NCBI GenBank assembly: GCA_964455375.1
Contig: CAYVXE010000005.1
Coordinates: 11,278 to 75,277, forward strand
DNA from: CAYVXE01 sp964455375
Lineage (GTDB): Bacteria > Zhuqueibacterota > Zhuqueibacteria > Oceanimicrobiales > Oceanimicrobiaceae
Length of the DNA: 64,000 bases
Reading direction: 5' to 3'
Below, piece by piece: positions 27,821 through 37,199 of this stretch (the stretch's first letter is position 1; each line of letters starts with the position of its first letter). The translations under genes were made by a program, and so were the position numbers. The notes beneath the pieces are model-generated. The model worked only from the letters and a program-made list of their open reading frames with translations, had not been told where the DNA came from and searched no databases.

Positions 27821-29086
27821 ATGACTGATGTAATCATAATTGGTGGAGGTCCCAGCGGTTCGATATTGGGTTCTTATCTCTCAAAAGCAGGCATCAGTAA
27901 CATTATTTTTGAAAAAGCGCATCATCCCAGACCTCACGTAGGTGAGTCTTTGGTTCCATCGACCACTCGAATTTTCAAGGAGATTGGTTTCTTGGAGACG
28001 ATGGAAAAGGAAGGGTTTGTCAGAAAATATGGTGCTGCGTGGCATCCGTATAACCGACGAGGTGAGTTCGACATTGAATTCCGTGAATTTCCTCAAAAAG
28101 GCGTGGACCAGGATTATACCTATCACGTCGATCGAGCGAAATTTGATCTTTTATTGCTCAAACATGCGCAAGGTCTGGGTTCGAAGGTTTATCAGGGAGT
28201 GCATGTGCAAGAAGTGTTATTTGAAAACGGTTATGCAAAAGGTGTGAGCTTCAAAATAGGCGAGCAGAATGTTACGATGCCATGTAAGATAGTTGTGGAT
28301 GCTTCCGGGCGGGATACGCTGCTTGGAAGACAGTTAAAAATTAAGATGAAAGACCCAATTTTTAATCAATATGCCGTCCATGCCTGGTACGAAAACCTGG
28401 ATAGAGGCAAGGGCAGAACCGCCGATTACATTCACATTTACTTTTTGCCTGTGGAAAGAGGTTGGGTGTGGCAAATACCCATAAATAACGAAATTACATC
28501 TGTCGGCGTTGTGGTTGAAAGAGACGTTTTCAAACAATCTAAAATGGACATTGAAAGTTATTTTAATTTCCATGTTGACAGTAATGAAGATATAAAAACG
28601 GCAATGCAATCTGCCAAACGTATAAATGATTTCAAAACAGAGGGTGATTACAGTTATAAAATGGACAAGTTCTGTGGGAACGGATTTATGTTGATCGGTG
28701 ACTCTGCCAGATTTGTTGATCCAATATTCTCCTCAGGAATAAGTGTAGCAAGTTATAGCGCCAAATTTGCCAGTGAAAAAATTGTGGAGGTCCTTAAAAC
28801 CGGCGATTTCAGCGAAGCGGCATTGAAACCATACGAAACGAAACTCAGGGCAGGGGTTGAAATTTGGTATGAATTCATTCGCCTCTACTATAAATTGCTG
28901 CACCTCTTTACATTTTTTATCATGTCCAAAGATCATCGACTTGCGGTATTGCAACTTTTACAGGGTGAAGTGTACGATCGAACAGATGCGCCTGTCCTCA
29001 AGGAGATGCGGAAATTCATCGAGAAAGTCGAAAAATCTGAAAACCATCTTCTCAAAGGACATTTGACAGAGATGCCAATTGATTGA
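27821..29086 (+). CDS. FAD-dependent halogenase-like protein, PltA/carrier-bound pyrrole type
   Basis: A 421-residue flavoprotein. GGGPSG (residues 8-13) binds FAD, HVGESLVPST follows, and Lys69 in RKYGAAW aligns with the catalytic Lys of flavin halogenases. WVWQIP at residues 215-220 is the halogenase WxWxIP motif, absent from geranylgeranyl-reductase relatives. DPIFNQYAVHAWYENLD and IGDSARFVDPIFSSGISVA closely resemble what I remember of PltA, which halogenates pyrrolyl-S-carrier protein. The setting fits: carriers just upstream and prolyl-activating and -oxidising enzymes at 43-46 kb. A GGAGGA site precedes the ATG. Flavin halogenases need a flavin reductase, and none is seen here. A non-halogenating relative remains possible. 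Confidence 0.8.
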   Translation: MTDVIIIGGGPSGSILGSYLSKAGISNIIFEKAHHPRPHVGESLVPSTTRIFKEIGFLETMEKEGFVRKYGAAWHPYNRRGEFDIEFREFPQKGVDQDYTYHVDRAKFDLLLLKHAQGLGSKVYQGVHVQEVLFENGYAKGVSFKIGEQNVTMPCKIVVDASGRDTLLGRQLKIKMKDPIFNQYAVHAWYENLDRGKGRTADYIHIYFLPVERGWVWQIPINNEITSVGVVVERDVFKQSKMDIESYFNFHVDSNEDIKTAMQSAKRINDFKTEGDYSYKMDKFCGNGFMLIGDSARFVDPIFSSGISVASYSAKFASEKIVEVLKTGDFSEAALKPYETKLRAGVEIWYEFIRLYYKLLHLFTFFIMSKDHRLAVLQLLQGEVYDRTDAPVLKEMRKFIEKVEKSENHLLKGHLTEMPID

Positions 29087-29117
29087 TAATTTAGAACAAG
29101 AATAATTGAAGGGATCT

Positions 29118-30122
29118 ATGCAGCTTCTATTTTACTTGAAAGACCTGTATCATCTGTTGTACTACTCGGTGATCCGGTTTATTTTTAATGTCACCCCATT
29201 TCCCTTATTTATCCGTTACGCTAATTTAAAGGGAACTTATAAATATTTAATATATAGCACCTTCAGGAAAGATGTTTATAACAATGTCTATCAGGCCTTT
29301 GGTGATCAGAAACGCAAAGCGGAACTCTTAAGATTAACAAAGTCTATTATCCAGGGTGTGCAGGTATGGAATATTTGTAACTATTTCCAAATAAAATTAA
29401 ACGATGCTGAAATTGAACGTTATTTTCCTATTGATGGATTGGAAAATTTGGAGGGGGCATTAAAAAACAGTAAAGGCATTATTCTCCTCAGTGGTCATTT
29501 AGGTCCCCATTTTATTACCAGATATGTCTTGCGAAAAAAGGGATACCAACTCAAAGGCGTTCGATTTAGAAATGTTTCTGGTGTAGATTCTACTAAAATG
29601 GAAACAAACTCCTGGCTTGGAAGACGCATTGAAGAAAAACTGAAGATACGACGATACACCGAACCATCGGATTTCTATTTTAAAGTAGAATTCAATTCCC
29701 GGCCTCTGCTGAAACATTTAAACGATAATGGTATTCTCTTTACGATGGGGGACGGCATGCAATCCTTAACACATATTAAGGCAAAATTTCTAAATAATAC
29801 CGTTCCCTTTTCTCTGGGCGCAATGAGTTTGGCCCTGGCCAGCGGAGCAACCGTCCTGCCGGTCATCGTTTCCGGAAAAGCCGGTTCAAAAAACTTTAAG
29901 ACAACAATTGGAAAACCACTTGAACTGCAAGCAACTGAGGATAGGCAAGAAGATATTCGTCAGAACACCTTGAAGTTTGTATGTTGTTTGGAGGAACAGA
30001 TTTTAAAATGCCCATCGAATTGGCGGCACTGGGTAATCCGGCAATATTTCACACGAATAAATGAATTTTTTCTGAAAGAAAAAAATAGACATTCGAAGGT
30101 TTTAGGACTTGGCAAACCGTAA
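29118..30122 (+). CDS. LpxL/HtrB-like lysophospholipid acyltransferase family protein
   Basis: About 334 residues, starting at the ATG at 29118 behind GAAGGG (a TTG 12 bases earlier is less likely). An N-terminal hydrophobic patch precedes the acyltransferase core ILLSGHLGPHF, and MGDGMQ plus PVIVSG are in the usual order. Family members transfer acyl groups from ACP or CoA to lipids. The catalytic motif is H-x4-D/E; here the fifth residue after His is Phe (HLGPHF), so the acidic partner appears missing. Lying 31 bp after the halogenase, it could move the carrier-bound product to an acceptor, but this is inference. Confidence 0.7.
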   Translation: MQLLFYLKDLYHLLYYSVIRFIFNVTPFPLFIRYANLKGTYKYLIYSTFRKDVYNNVYQAFGDQKRKAELLRLTKSIIQGVQVWNICNYFQIKLNDAEIERYFPIDGLENLEGALKNSKGIILLSGHLGPHFITRYVLRKKGYQLKGVRFRNVSGVDSTKMETNSWLGRRIEEKLKIRRYTEPSDFYFKVEFNSRPLLKHLNDNGILFTMGDGMQSLTHIKAKFLNNTVPFSLGAMSLALASGATVLPVIVSGKAGSKNFKTTIGKPLELQATEDRQEDIRQNTLKFVCCLEEQILKCPSNWRHWVIRQYFTRINEFFLKEKNRHSKVLGLGKP

Positions 30123-30144
30123 TTAATTAATTCAAAGGAGAATA

Positions 30145-31857
30145 ATGAGCGCTCTATTTCACAATAAAGTTGTAGTCGTATTATTGTTTGTTTTTTTTAG
30201 TATGTTTTTTGGAGGTGATCCTGGATCAGCGACTACTTATTACGTCGCCACAAATGGTGACGACAGTGGTACGGGTACGCTTTCATCCCCGTGGAGGACA
30301 GTCACCTTTGCCATCGAAAGCAGTGGTCCTGGCGATACGGTTCTCGTACGCGGGGGAACGTATCAAGAGAGTGTTATCATGTTTAAAGGTGGGATGCGAG
30401 GCAGACGTCAAGGCCACCAGCGACAGCAACGGCAGTATATACCACATCGTGGGCGACAGTCGAGATCCCGTCAATCGTTGCCCCGGTCTCGGGACAGGTC
30501 GGGCCGCAGTCGTTTTAACAATGAATCAAGTAGCTCTGGCGAGTACTGGGTACTCAAAGCCTATCCCGGGGAAGAAGCAATTATTGAAGGCGATGGCCCT
30601 GTGCGTATTCGGGTACCGTATGTTCGCATTGAAGGGATTCATTTTAAAGACAGCGGGGTCGGTACGGTCGGTAGTCAGAGCCGAGGTGGCGCCCACCATG
30701 TTGAAATCGTAAGGAATCGGTTCAGCGGTTCAGGGTTTCGGTATGGCGCTATTTCGGTAAATGGAGATAGTATTTTAGTGGAGGGCAATATCCTCGAAAT
30801 TGAAGAACAGGGAGGAACATTGGACCACGGCATTTATGTCCATTCCGGCAAAGGCAATATTATCCGAAACAACTATATTTCCGGGACGGAGGGGTATGGT
30901 ATTCATGTTTTTTATCAGAGTGGAAGGGGCAACAGGTCAGCTTCAATCATCTCCGGACTTCTGATAGAAAAGAATATCATCACGAATAGTAGACAAAGAT
31001 CAGGTATCATAATCGCTACGGCGAGAGGAAAAATGCTTATTGAAAAGATCATTATTCGTGAAAACATTATCTACGACAACCGCGGCAACGCGATCGATCT
31101 GAAACCAAATATCAGAGATATTGAGATTTATAATAATACGATTTATGGTAATCAAATGGGTGGTATTACCTTGGGTTTGATGGCAAAGATGGGGGGAGCG
31201 ATAGAGAATGTAACCGTGAAAAATAACATTGTTGTGATTAATAGTTCAGATAATTATCATATTCAAAGTAATCCGGAAGTTGTGAAATCGGCCGTGGTAG
31301 AGCACAATTTGTTTTGGCCGGGTCCCTTTCAGAATAACAAGGATTTAGAGGTGTCTGGAAACATTGTTGCGAATCCAAAATTTGTAAATCCAAAGGCTTA
31401 TGACTTCAGGCTAGGTTCTGATAGCCCTGCAAAAGGAGCTGGTGAAAAATTGCAATCAGCATCTGGTGGTGCTGCACCGGATTGCGGTGCATGGCAAATT
31501 ACCGACCAAAATAAACTGGATGTTTATTTAAATACGTTTCACGCGACCCCCATTGGTAATGTTCTTAAACTAGGCTGGAGTACGGTTTTTGAAGAAAAGC
31601 AAGTTGGTTTTGAGATAGAACGATCAAAGGCTGGGGAAGATAGTCATTTTGAAAAAGTAGGTTTTGTTCAAGGTAACGGTCCGACAGTTGGTTCTCAGGA
31701 CTATCAGTTTCTGGATGAGAATGTAGGGTCTGGTACGTATGTTTACCGATTAAAAAAGATCGACAAAACAGGAAATGTTGAATTCTCACCCAAAATTGAA
31801 GTTAGCGTAACTGGTAAAAAATCTGAGACTTCAAAAGACGTTACTCAACGAAATTAG
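30145..31857 (+). CDS. Secreted beta-helix protein with an Arg-rich insertion and no sorting domain
   Basis: A 570-residue protein. A signal peptide (residues ~1-30) is followed by TYYVATNGDDSGTGT and a beta-helix region parallel to the 26.1-kb gene, including DHGIYVHSGKGNIIRNNYI. Residues 84-123 form an Arg/Gln/Ser-rich stretch not found in the paralogue, which may be real or an out-of-frame segment. The C-terminus has the fibronectin-like module that usually precedes a T9SS tail (GFEIERSKAGEDSHFEKVGFV), but the protein stops after it without a QNYPNPFNP-type domain. Surface anchoring by T9SS is therefore doubtful. Confidence 0.75.
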   Translation: MSALFHNKVVVVLLFVFFSMFFGGDPGSATTYYVATNGDDSGTGTLSSPWRTVTFAIESSGPGDTVLVRGGTYQESVIMFKGGMRGRRQGHQRQQRQYIPHRGRQSRSRQSLPRSRDRSGRSRFNNESSSSGEYWVLKAYPGEEAIIEGDGPVRIRVPYVRIEGIHFKDSGVGTVGSQSRGGAHHVEIVRNRFSGSGFRYGAISVNGDSILVEGNILEIEEQGGTLDHGIYVHSGKGNIIRNNYISGTEGYGIHVFYQSGRGNRSASIISGLLIEKNIITNSRQRSGIIIATARGKMLIEKIIIRENIIYDNRGNAIDLKPNIRDIEIYNNTIYGNQMGGITLGLMAKMGGAIENVTVKNNIVVINSSDNYHIQSNPEVVKSAVVEHNLFWPGPFQNNKDLEVSGNIVANPKFVNPKAYDFRLGSDSPAKGAGEKLQSASGGAAPDCGAWQITDQNKLDVYLNTFHATPIGNVLKLGWSTVFEEKQVGFEIERSKAGEDSHFEKVGFVQGNGPTVGSQDYQFLDENVGSGTYVYRLKKIDKTGNVEFSPKIEVSVTGKKSETSKDVTQRN

Positions 31858-31925
31858 TCCTGTTTTTGAGTTCAATAAATTAAGTGTAAATCATTATTTA
31901 TTCATTTTATCTAAAGGAAAATACG

Positions 31926-33575
31926 ATGAAAGAATTAACACCTTTTCAACAAAAACGAGGAAGGGAGAGGTGTTATTCATGGAGTGGATCATTTGGATGT
32001 TCTCTACTTGTGTTGGTTACAATGATTACTTTATCGTGTGACCTTCTTGCCCAGGATTGTGGCGGTACATCGACAGGTTTGATTCCATTAACAGATTTAG
32101 GCACACAATCTTATCAAGGTTCTCAAGGCGGTTTGTATCCGGATGGTAGTAATGTGATGTCGCAGGATCGCTTGAAGGCTGGTTTGGCTTTTTTAAAACA
32201 GATTCAGCCATTGAATTCTGCCGGTCAACCGGACCAAAACGGTAAGATTGTATTGATCTCTATGGGGATGTCAAATACGCAACAAGAGTTTACACCGTTC
32301 ATTCCACTGGCTTTGGCCGATCCGGAGATCAATCCTAATCTGGTTATTGTAAATGGTGCAAAAGCAACGCAGGATGCCAGCAAGTGGTCGGTTGTTAATG
32401 GGCAGGCATGGCAAAACCTTGCATCGCAGATTTCTGCAGCCGGTGTAACAAATCTCCAGGTACAAGCGGCCTGGTTACTAAACGCCATGCCAGCTACTCT
32501 TGGCCCTCAGACATTTCCAGAACGTGCCCAGTGGCTTAAAGATTTCTTGAAGACGGGCATTAGAAATCTTAAAGACAGTTATCCTAATGTCCGGGTTGTT
32601 TACTTGAGTAGTAGAATATATGCTGGCTACGCGACCACTAATTTAAGCCCCGAGCCTTTTGCGTATGAAGGCGGTTTTGCTATGAAGTGGCTTATTGAGG
32701 ATCAAATCAATGGAGATCCGGAATTGAGCTATGATGGCGCGAACCCAGAAGCTCCATGGCTTGCATGGGGCCCGTATCTCTGGGCTAACGGTTTAGGTTC
32801 AGATAATGTTTCAGGTGGTATCCCCGGTAGAAGCGATGGTCTGGAATGGGAGTGTGGAGATTATCAAAATGATGGAACACACCCGAATCCAAGGACAGGT
32901 GCACCCAAAGTGGCCCAGTTAATTCTGGATTTCTTTAAAACAGATTCGACCGCAACAACATGGTTTTTAAATAATACGATAACACATGTTGAATTAACCA
33001 GTTTTGAAGTTAACGTCCGGGAGACGAACGTGGTGTTGCGTTGGCAATCCTCAAACGAGTTAAACAATGCAGGCTTCGAAATTCAAAGGCAAAGCAACCA
33101 GTCTGATTTTGAAACAATTGCTTTTATTCAGCCTGACCGTTCAACGAACTCCGGGCAGAATTATGAATTCACTGATAAAGAACTTCCCCCTGACCTGTAC
33201 ACTTATCGACTAAAACAAATTGATATAGATGGCACGATCCAGTTTTCCAAAGAAATCAGTGTCCAGATAGAAACACCAAAAGAGTTTAAACTTGCGCCAA
33301 GTTATCCGAATCCATTTAGAAAAAACGTCAATCTGGTATTACAGACATCGGAAAGGGCTTTTTTATCCATACGAATATATAATATTTTAGGGCAAGAGAT
33401 CACGCGTTTAATTTCAGAGGAACGTGAAGCAGGTGCTTACACAATACAATGGAATGGTCTTGATAGGCAGCAGCGGCAGGTGGCCCATGGGATTTATTTT
33501 GTAACTCTTTGGCGGCAAAGTTCCGGAGGTTCGGAACAATTAGTCGGCAAGCAAAAAATATTATTTGTCCGATGA
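31926..33575 (+). CDS. Secreted SGNH-like protein with T9SS-type sorting domain (tandem copy 1)
   Basis: A 549-residue protein. After a long charged leader a hydrophobic signal segment ends near LLAQDCGG. The main domain (to ~340) looks like an SGNH relative: LISMGMSNTQ at the block-I position, VVYLSSRIYAGYA in the core, and DYQNDGTHPN as the Asp-x-x-His block. The GDS of block I is replaced by GMS. A fibronectin-like module (LRWQSSNELNNAGFEIQRQ) and a sorting domain with SYPNPFRKN follow. It should be exported to the surface. The next gene is a full-length paralogue. Substrate unknown. Confidence 0.75.
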   Translation: MKELTPFQQKRGRERCYSWSGSFGCSLLVLVTMITLSCDLLAQDCGGTSTGLIPLTDLGTQSYQGSQGGLYPDGSNVMSQDRLKAGLAFLKQIQPLNSAGQPDQNGKIVLISMGMSNTQQEFTPFIPLALADPEINPNLVIVNGAKATQDASKWSVVNGQAWQNLASQISAAGVTNLQVQAAWLLNAMPATLGPQTFPERAQWLKDFLKTGIRNLKDSYPNVRVVYLSSRIYAGYATTNLSPEPFAYEGGFAMKWLIEDQINGDPELSYDGANPEAPWLAWGPYLWANGLGSDNVSGGIPGRSDGLEWECGDYQNDGTHPNPRTGAPKVAQLILDFFKTDSTATTWFLNNTITHVELTSFEVNVRETNVVLRWQSSNELNNAGFEIQRQSNQSDFETIAFIQPDRSTNSGQNYEFTDKELPPDLYTYRLKQIDIDGTIQFSKEISVQIETPKEFKLAPSYPNPFRKNVNLVLQTSERAFLSIRIYNILGQEITRLISEEREAGAYTIQWNGLDRQQRQVAHGIYFVTLWRQSSGGSEQLVGKQKILFVR

Positions 33576-33614
33576 ATGATCTTTTATTATACAATAGCCA
33601 TGGAGGCGCCCAAA

Positions 33615-35249
33615 ATGTTAAGTTCTTTCTGTGGAATAAATGATTTAGAGAGTACCAAATTATTTTATCTTTCAACAATCCGGTGGACTATCTGGATATT
33701 TGCAACGGTTTTCGCACTGCTTGCAGGGTCGACCGAAGATACATTCGCTGGCGGAGATTGCAGCAATACTTCAATGGGAATGATACCACTTTTTGACCTT
33801 GGCAGCGAATTATATCAGGGTATGCAAGGTGGGCTTTATCCTGGTGGTTTGAATGTGCCGCCATCTGCTCATGCCAGCGCAGGATTGGCCATTGCCGACA
33901 ATATTCGACCATTTAATGCTAACGGCGAGGTTGATGAAGCCAACGGCGCGATTGTGTTGGTAACAATTGGCATGTCCAATACCAGAATTGAATCGGAATT
34001 ATTTGTCGATCTCGGCAGTGCTGACCCGGAAAAGAACCCTCGACTGACGCTTGTGAATGGCGCTCTGAGTGATGCGTCTGCCGATAGGATAGCAGACCCT
34101 GATTACCAATACTGGGGCTATGTGCATGACCAGGTTGCGAAAGCCGGCAGAACTGACTCTCAAGTTCAAGTGGCCTGGATATTGGAAGCGACGCCGCATC
34201 CGAGGGCGGCCTTCCCAACTGAGGCGATCGAGCTTCAAGGATACCTTGAGGATATCGTACGTAATCTGAAAATCCATTTTCCTAATATCAAGCTTGTTTA
34301 TTTCTCCAGCCGTATCTATGCGGGTTATGCCGTAACGAGTCTTAATCCGGAGCCTCATGCTTATGAATCCGGCTTTGCGGTAAAATGGGCTATTGAAAAA
34401 CAAATTAACGGAGATCCTGCTCTGAATTACAACCCGGCAAACGGGGCGGTCGTTGCACCGTATTTAGCCTGGGGGCCTTACCTTTGGGCTGATGGTTTAA
34501 CTCCCAGAAGTGACGGCCTGATTTGGGAGTGCGATGATCTAAAAGATGATGGAACCCATCCGTCTTTCCAGGGAGGCGAAAAAGTTGCGAATCTACTTCT
34601 CGATTTTTTCAAATCTGACCCAACGACAGTACTCTGGTTTTTGGAGAACAATGTAACCTCTGTTGAAATGTCAAATTTTAACGCACAAACGCAAGGTTCA
34701 GATGTGATTTTGCACTGGGTAACGACCAGTGAAGTCAATAATCTGGGTGTAGAGATACAACGAAAACACAGGCAAGCTGATTTCAAGGTTTTGACTTTTG
34801 TTAAAGGTAAGGTTATGTCCGATGTGTCCAATTCCTATGATTATATCGATAAGAGATTACAACCCGGCGAATACAGTTATCGTCTAGGCTATACAGATTC
34901 AAATGGGTCGCTTAAATTTTCTTCGGTGGCCACAGTTCATGTTCAACCGCCAATGGAATTTGTTCTGAAACCTAATTTCCCCAACCCATTTAGAAGAAAT
35001 ACAAGTATCTTTTTTGAACAGCCTGAGCGTGCCTTAGTGAACATTCGGATTTATAATGTCTTAGGTCAGGTAGTAGCGCAACTTTTTTCCGGGGAGCGCG
35101 AAGCCGGGTCATATTCGGTGCAATGGAATGGTCTGGATTTGCAACAGCGACCCGTGGCGTATGGCGTTTATTTTGTGACGCTTTGGCGTCAAACTCCGGA
35201 CCGGGGACTGCAAATGGTGTCGAAACGAAGCATGACTCATATCCGTTAG
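33615..35249 (+). CDS. Secreted SGNH-like protein with T9SS-type sorting domain (tandem copy 2)
   Basis: About 544 residues. I chose the ATG at 33615 because GGAGG lies 8 bases upstream; in-frame ATGs at 33576 and 33600 would add residues before the signal peptide. Layout is as in copy 1: a signal segment ending near TFAGGDC, TIGMSNTRIE, VYFSSRIYAGYA, DDLKDDGTHPS, a fibronectin-like module and a tail with NFPNPFRRN. Conservation of SSRIYAGYA and DGTHP in both copies points to an active or binding site. Duplication appears recent enough to keep the whole architecture. Confidence 0.75.
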   Translation: MLSSFCGINDLESTKLFYLSTIRWTIWIFATVFALLAGSTEDTFAGGDCSNTSMGMIPLFDLGSELYQGMQGGLYPGGLNVPPSAHASAGLAIADNIRPFNANGEVDEANGAIVLVTIGMSNTRIESELFVDLGSADPEKNPRLTLVNGALSDASADRIADPDYQYWGYVHDQVAKAGRTDSQVQVAWILEATPHPRAAFPTEAIELQGYLEDIVRNLKIHFPNIKLVYFSSRIYAGYAVTSLNPEPHAYESGFAVKWAIEKQINGDPALNYNPANGAVVAPYLAWGPYLWADGLTPRSDGLIWECDDLKDDGTHPSFQGGEKVANLLLDFFKSDPTTVLWFLENNVTSVEMSNFNAQTQGSDVILHWVTTSEVNNLGVEIQRKHRQADFKVLTFVKGKVMSDVSNSYDYIDKRLQPGEYSYRLGYTDSNGSLKFSSVATVHVQPPMEFVLKPNFPNPFRRNTSIFFEQPERALVNIRIYNVLGQVVAQLFSGEREAGSYSVQWNGLDLQQRPVAYGVYFVTLWRQTPDRGLQMVSKRSMTHIR

Positions 35250-35289
35250 ATTATTCACTCTGTCATCTAATAACTGATCAGTGGTTTCT

Positions 35290-36279
35290 ATGACTGGAAA
35301 TAATTTTTTGGGATCGCGTGATTTCGCAGCCGTACTAAGTGATCTGCAAATGACTTGCTTAGATATTGGAGCCAGAGGTGGGTTTGTCGAAGATTTACTT
35401 CCACTGGCTCCATGGGTCGATGCCATCGGCTTTGAGCCGGACCGGGAAGAATGTGAAAAACTCAACCTGTCCATAAAAAACAATTCCGAACCGTGGAGGA
35501 GCCTTCGGTACCTACCGGTCGCCCTGGGTGAGAACCATGACTCCCGCACGCTGAATATTTATCATAAACGCGGTTGTTCTTCTTTTTTTGATGCTGATTT
35601 ACCGCTGGTTAAAGAATTCGGGCGCGATGACTATTTTGAATTGGAGGGTACGTTTGACTTATCCACAATCTCATTGGACAAAGCAGCACAGGCATATAAT
35701 TTTACGGAAGCGGTTTTTATAAAAACAGATGTACAAGGCGCAGAATTAGAGATATTCCAATCGGCGCCAAACTTGTTAGGGGAAAACGTGCTTGCAATTC
35801 GTACGGAAATAGAATTCATGTCTATTTACAAAGGACAGCCTCTCTTCAGTGAAGTTGAGATATTCCTTCGTAAGATGGGATTTATGCCAATGGGCTTTGT
35901 GCAGTTAGACCACTGGCGTCGTTCGACTCGTTGTAAGCATCCAAATATCTCAGATGGTCCAATCCCTTACTCCCGTGGCCAAATTGTTCATGGCGACATG
36001 CTGTTTTTTAGAAATCCGGCGCAAATGAATGATGAAACACCTGAAGCATTAAAAGCCCTATTGAAAATGGCATTCTTAGCTCTTGTCTATGAATATGTTG
36101 ACCACGCCCATGCCATATTAACGCGTCCGGCAGTGATGCGATATTTATCTAAATATAAATTTGACATTGAAAATGCCTTGCACGAGGTGTCTTGTTACCT
36201 CTATCATAAATATAAACAGTCAATGCGGCATCGCCGTAAGACAAACGTTAAGAATTACATCATCAGCAAAATTCGATAA
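35290..36279 (+). CDS. FkbM-family SAM-dependent methyltransferase
   Basis: About 329 residues. CLDIGARGGFVEDLL is the SAM-binding motif, IGFEPDREEC follows, and FIKTDVQGAELEIFQSAPNLL is the FkbM family signature. FkbM enzymes O-methylate sugars and small molecules. A GTG at 35281 in the same frame is an alternative start. No export signal is present. A ~100-residue C-terminal extension after the core has no motif I recognise. Confidence 0.87.
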   Translation: MTGNNFLGSRDFAAVLSDLQMTCLDIGARGGFVEDLLPLAPWVDAIGFEPDREECEKLNLSIKNNSEPWRSLRYLPVALGENHDSRTLNIYHKRGCSSFFDADLPLVKEFGRDDYFELEGTFDLSTISLDKAAQAYNFTEAVFIKTDVQGAELEIFQSAPNLLGENVLAIRTEIEFMSIYKGQPLFSEVEIFLRKMGFMPMGFVQLDHWRRSTRCKHPNISDGPIPYSRGQIVHGDMLFFRNPAQMNDETPEALKALLKMAFLALVYEYVDHAHAILTRPAVMRYLSKYKFDIENALHEVSCYLYHKYKQSMRHRRKTNVKNYIISKIR

Positions 36280-36371
36280 GTTCCCATCTCCGACCCTCTC
36301 CATCTAGTAAAACCGATTACACACAAGAATCGAAAACAACGTACCAGCAGAATAACTTTCAAAGGTTTTAA

Positions 36372-37199
36372 ATGGAAAAAGCATTTTTCTTTGGAAAAGA
36401 TGCGCACAAATTATTTGGTATTTCGCATATCCCCCAAAATAACATAAATGGTTGTAAACGAGGAATCGTTTTTTGCCACCCTTACGGCGAGGAAAAGCAG
36501 ATGAGCTACAGAGTTTTTGTCAGATTTGCCAGAGAACTCTGCAATCGTGGATTCTTCGTTTTGCGTTTCGATAGCCGAGGGTATGGCGACAGTCAGGGAG
36601 ATTTTGAAGATGCGACGATTGAAACTCAAATTTGTGATACAATTAAAGCCGTCGACTATGCAAAAAAAGACATGCATGTTGATAAAGTAAGTTTATTAGG
36701 CTTTCGGCTTGGGGCAACGGTTGCCGCTCTCACGGCAGAGCAGGATGACAGGATTGAGGATCTGCTGCTATGGTCACCTATAATCAAAGGTCAGGACTTT
36801 CTGGCTGAGATCTTTAGAAAAATGATGTTTGCCGCGGTTGCAAGCAATAATGGTTCTGTTTCAAAAGCGCAAATTATCGAGGAACTCAAAACCAAAGGCA
36901 CAATCGAGGTCGAAGGTCATTATTTTACACGTCAAATTTATGAGCAACTATTGAAAATCGATCTAACATCACAAGTTTCAAATTTTAAGAAATCTGTTTT
37001 TATCGGTATGACGAACGGCAATCCTAAATTAAGTGCTCCATGTGAGACTCTTGCCCAGGCTTATGAAAGCATCGGTGCTGCAAGTGAATTTAAGGTAGTT
37101 GATGAAAAAGATTTTTGGGATAAGCAATCTCTTTTTTGGTGGACTTACCCTTTACAATTATATAAGGAGACTCTCGGATGGTTAAGGGCAGAAAGCTGA
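36372..37199 (+). CDS. Alpha/beta-hydrolase-fold protein, exosortase-A-associated hydrolase 2-like
   Basis: A 275-residue alpha/beta-hydrolase. CHPYGEEKQMSYR forms the oxyanion-loop region and LRFDSRGYGDSQGD is a canonical strand-turn. The nucleophile elbow reads GFRLGA, with Arg where the catalytic Ser should be. I recall the same GxRLGA elbow in the hydrolase-2 group of exosortase-A/PEP-CTERM loci, so the change is probably a family feature. The next gene overlaps it by 22 bp and looks like the partner hydrolase 1. The reaction of these proteins is unknown. Confidence 0.75.
   Translation: MEKAFFFGKDAHKLFGISHIPQNNINGCKRGIVFCHPYGEEKQMSYRVFVRFARELCNRGFFVLRFDSRGYGDSQGDFEDATIETQICDTIKAVDYAKKDMHVDKVSLLGFRLGATVAALTAEQDDRIEDLLLWSPIIKGQDFLAEIFRKMMFAAVASNNGSVSKAQIIEELKTKGTIEVEGHYFTRQIYEQLLKIDLTSQVSNFKKSVFIGMTNGNPKLSAPCETLAQAYESIGAASEFKVVDEKDFWDKQSLFWWTYPLQLYKETLGWLRAES

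Noticed and set aside
27821..29086. Geranylgeranyl reductase
   Set aside because: The FAD fold is shared, but WxWxIP and the catalytic Lys point to the halogenase group.
30188..30712. Alternative + frame over the beta-helix gene
   Set aside because: It overlaps a gene with a good signal peptide and beta-helix motifs on both sides. Only its middle part has normal composition, noted as a possible frameshift.
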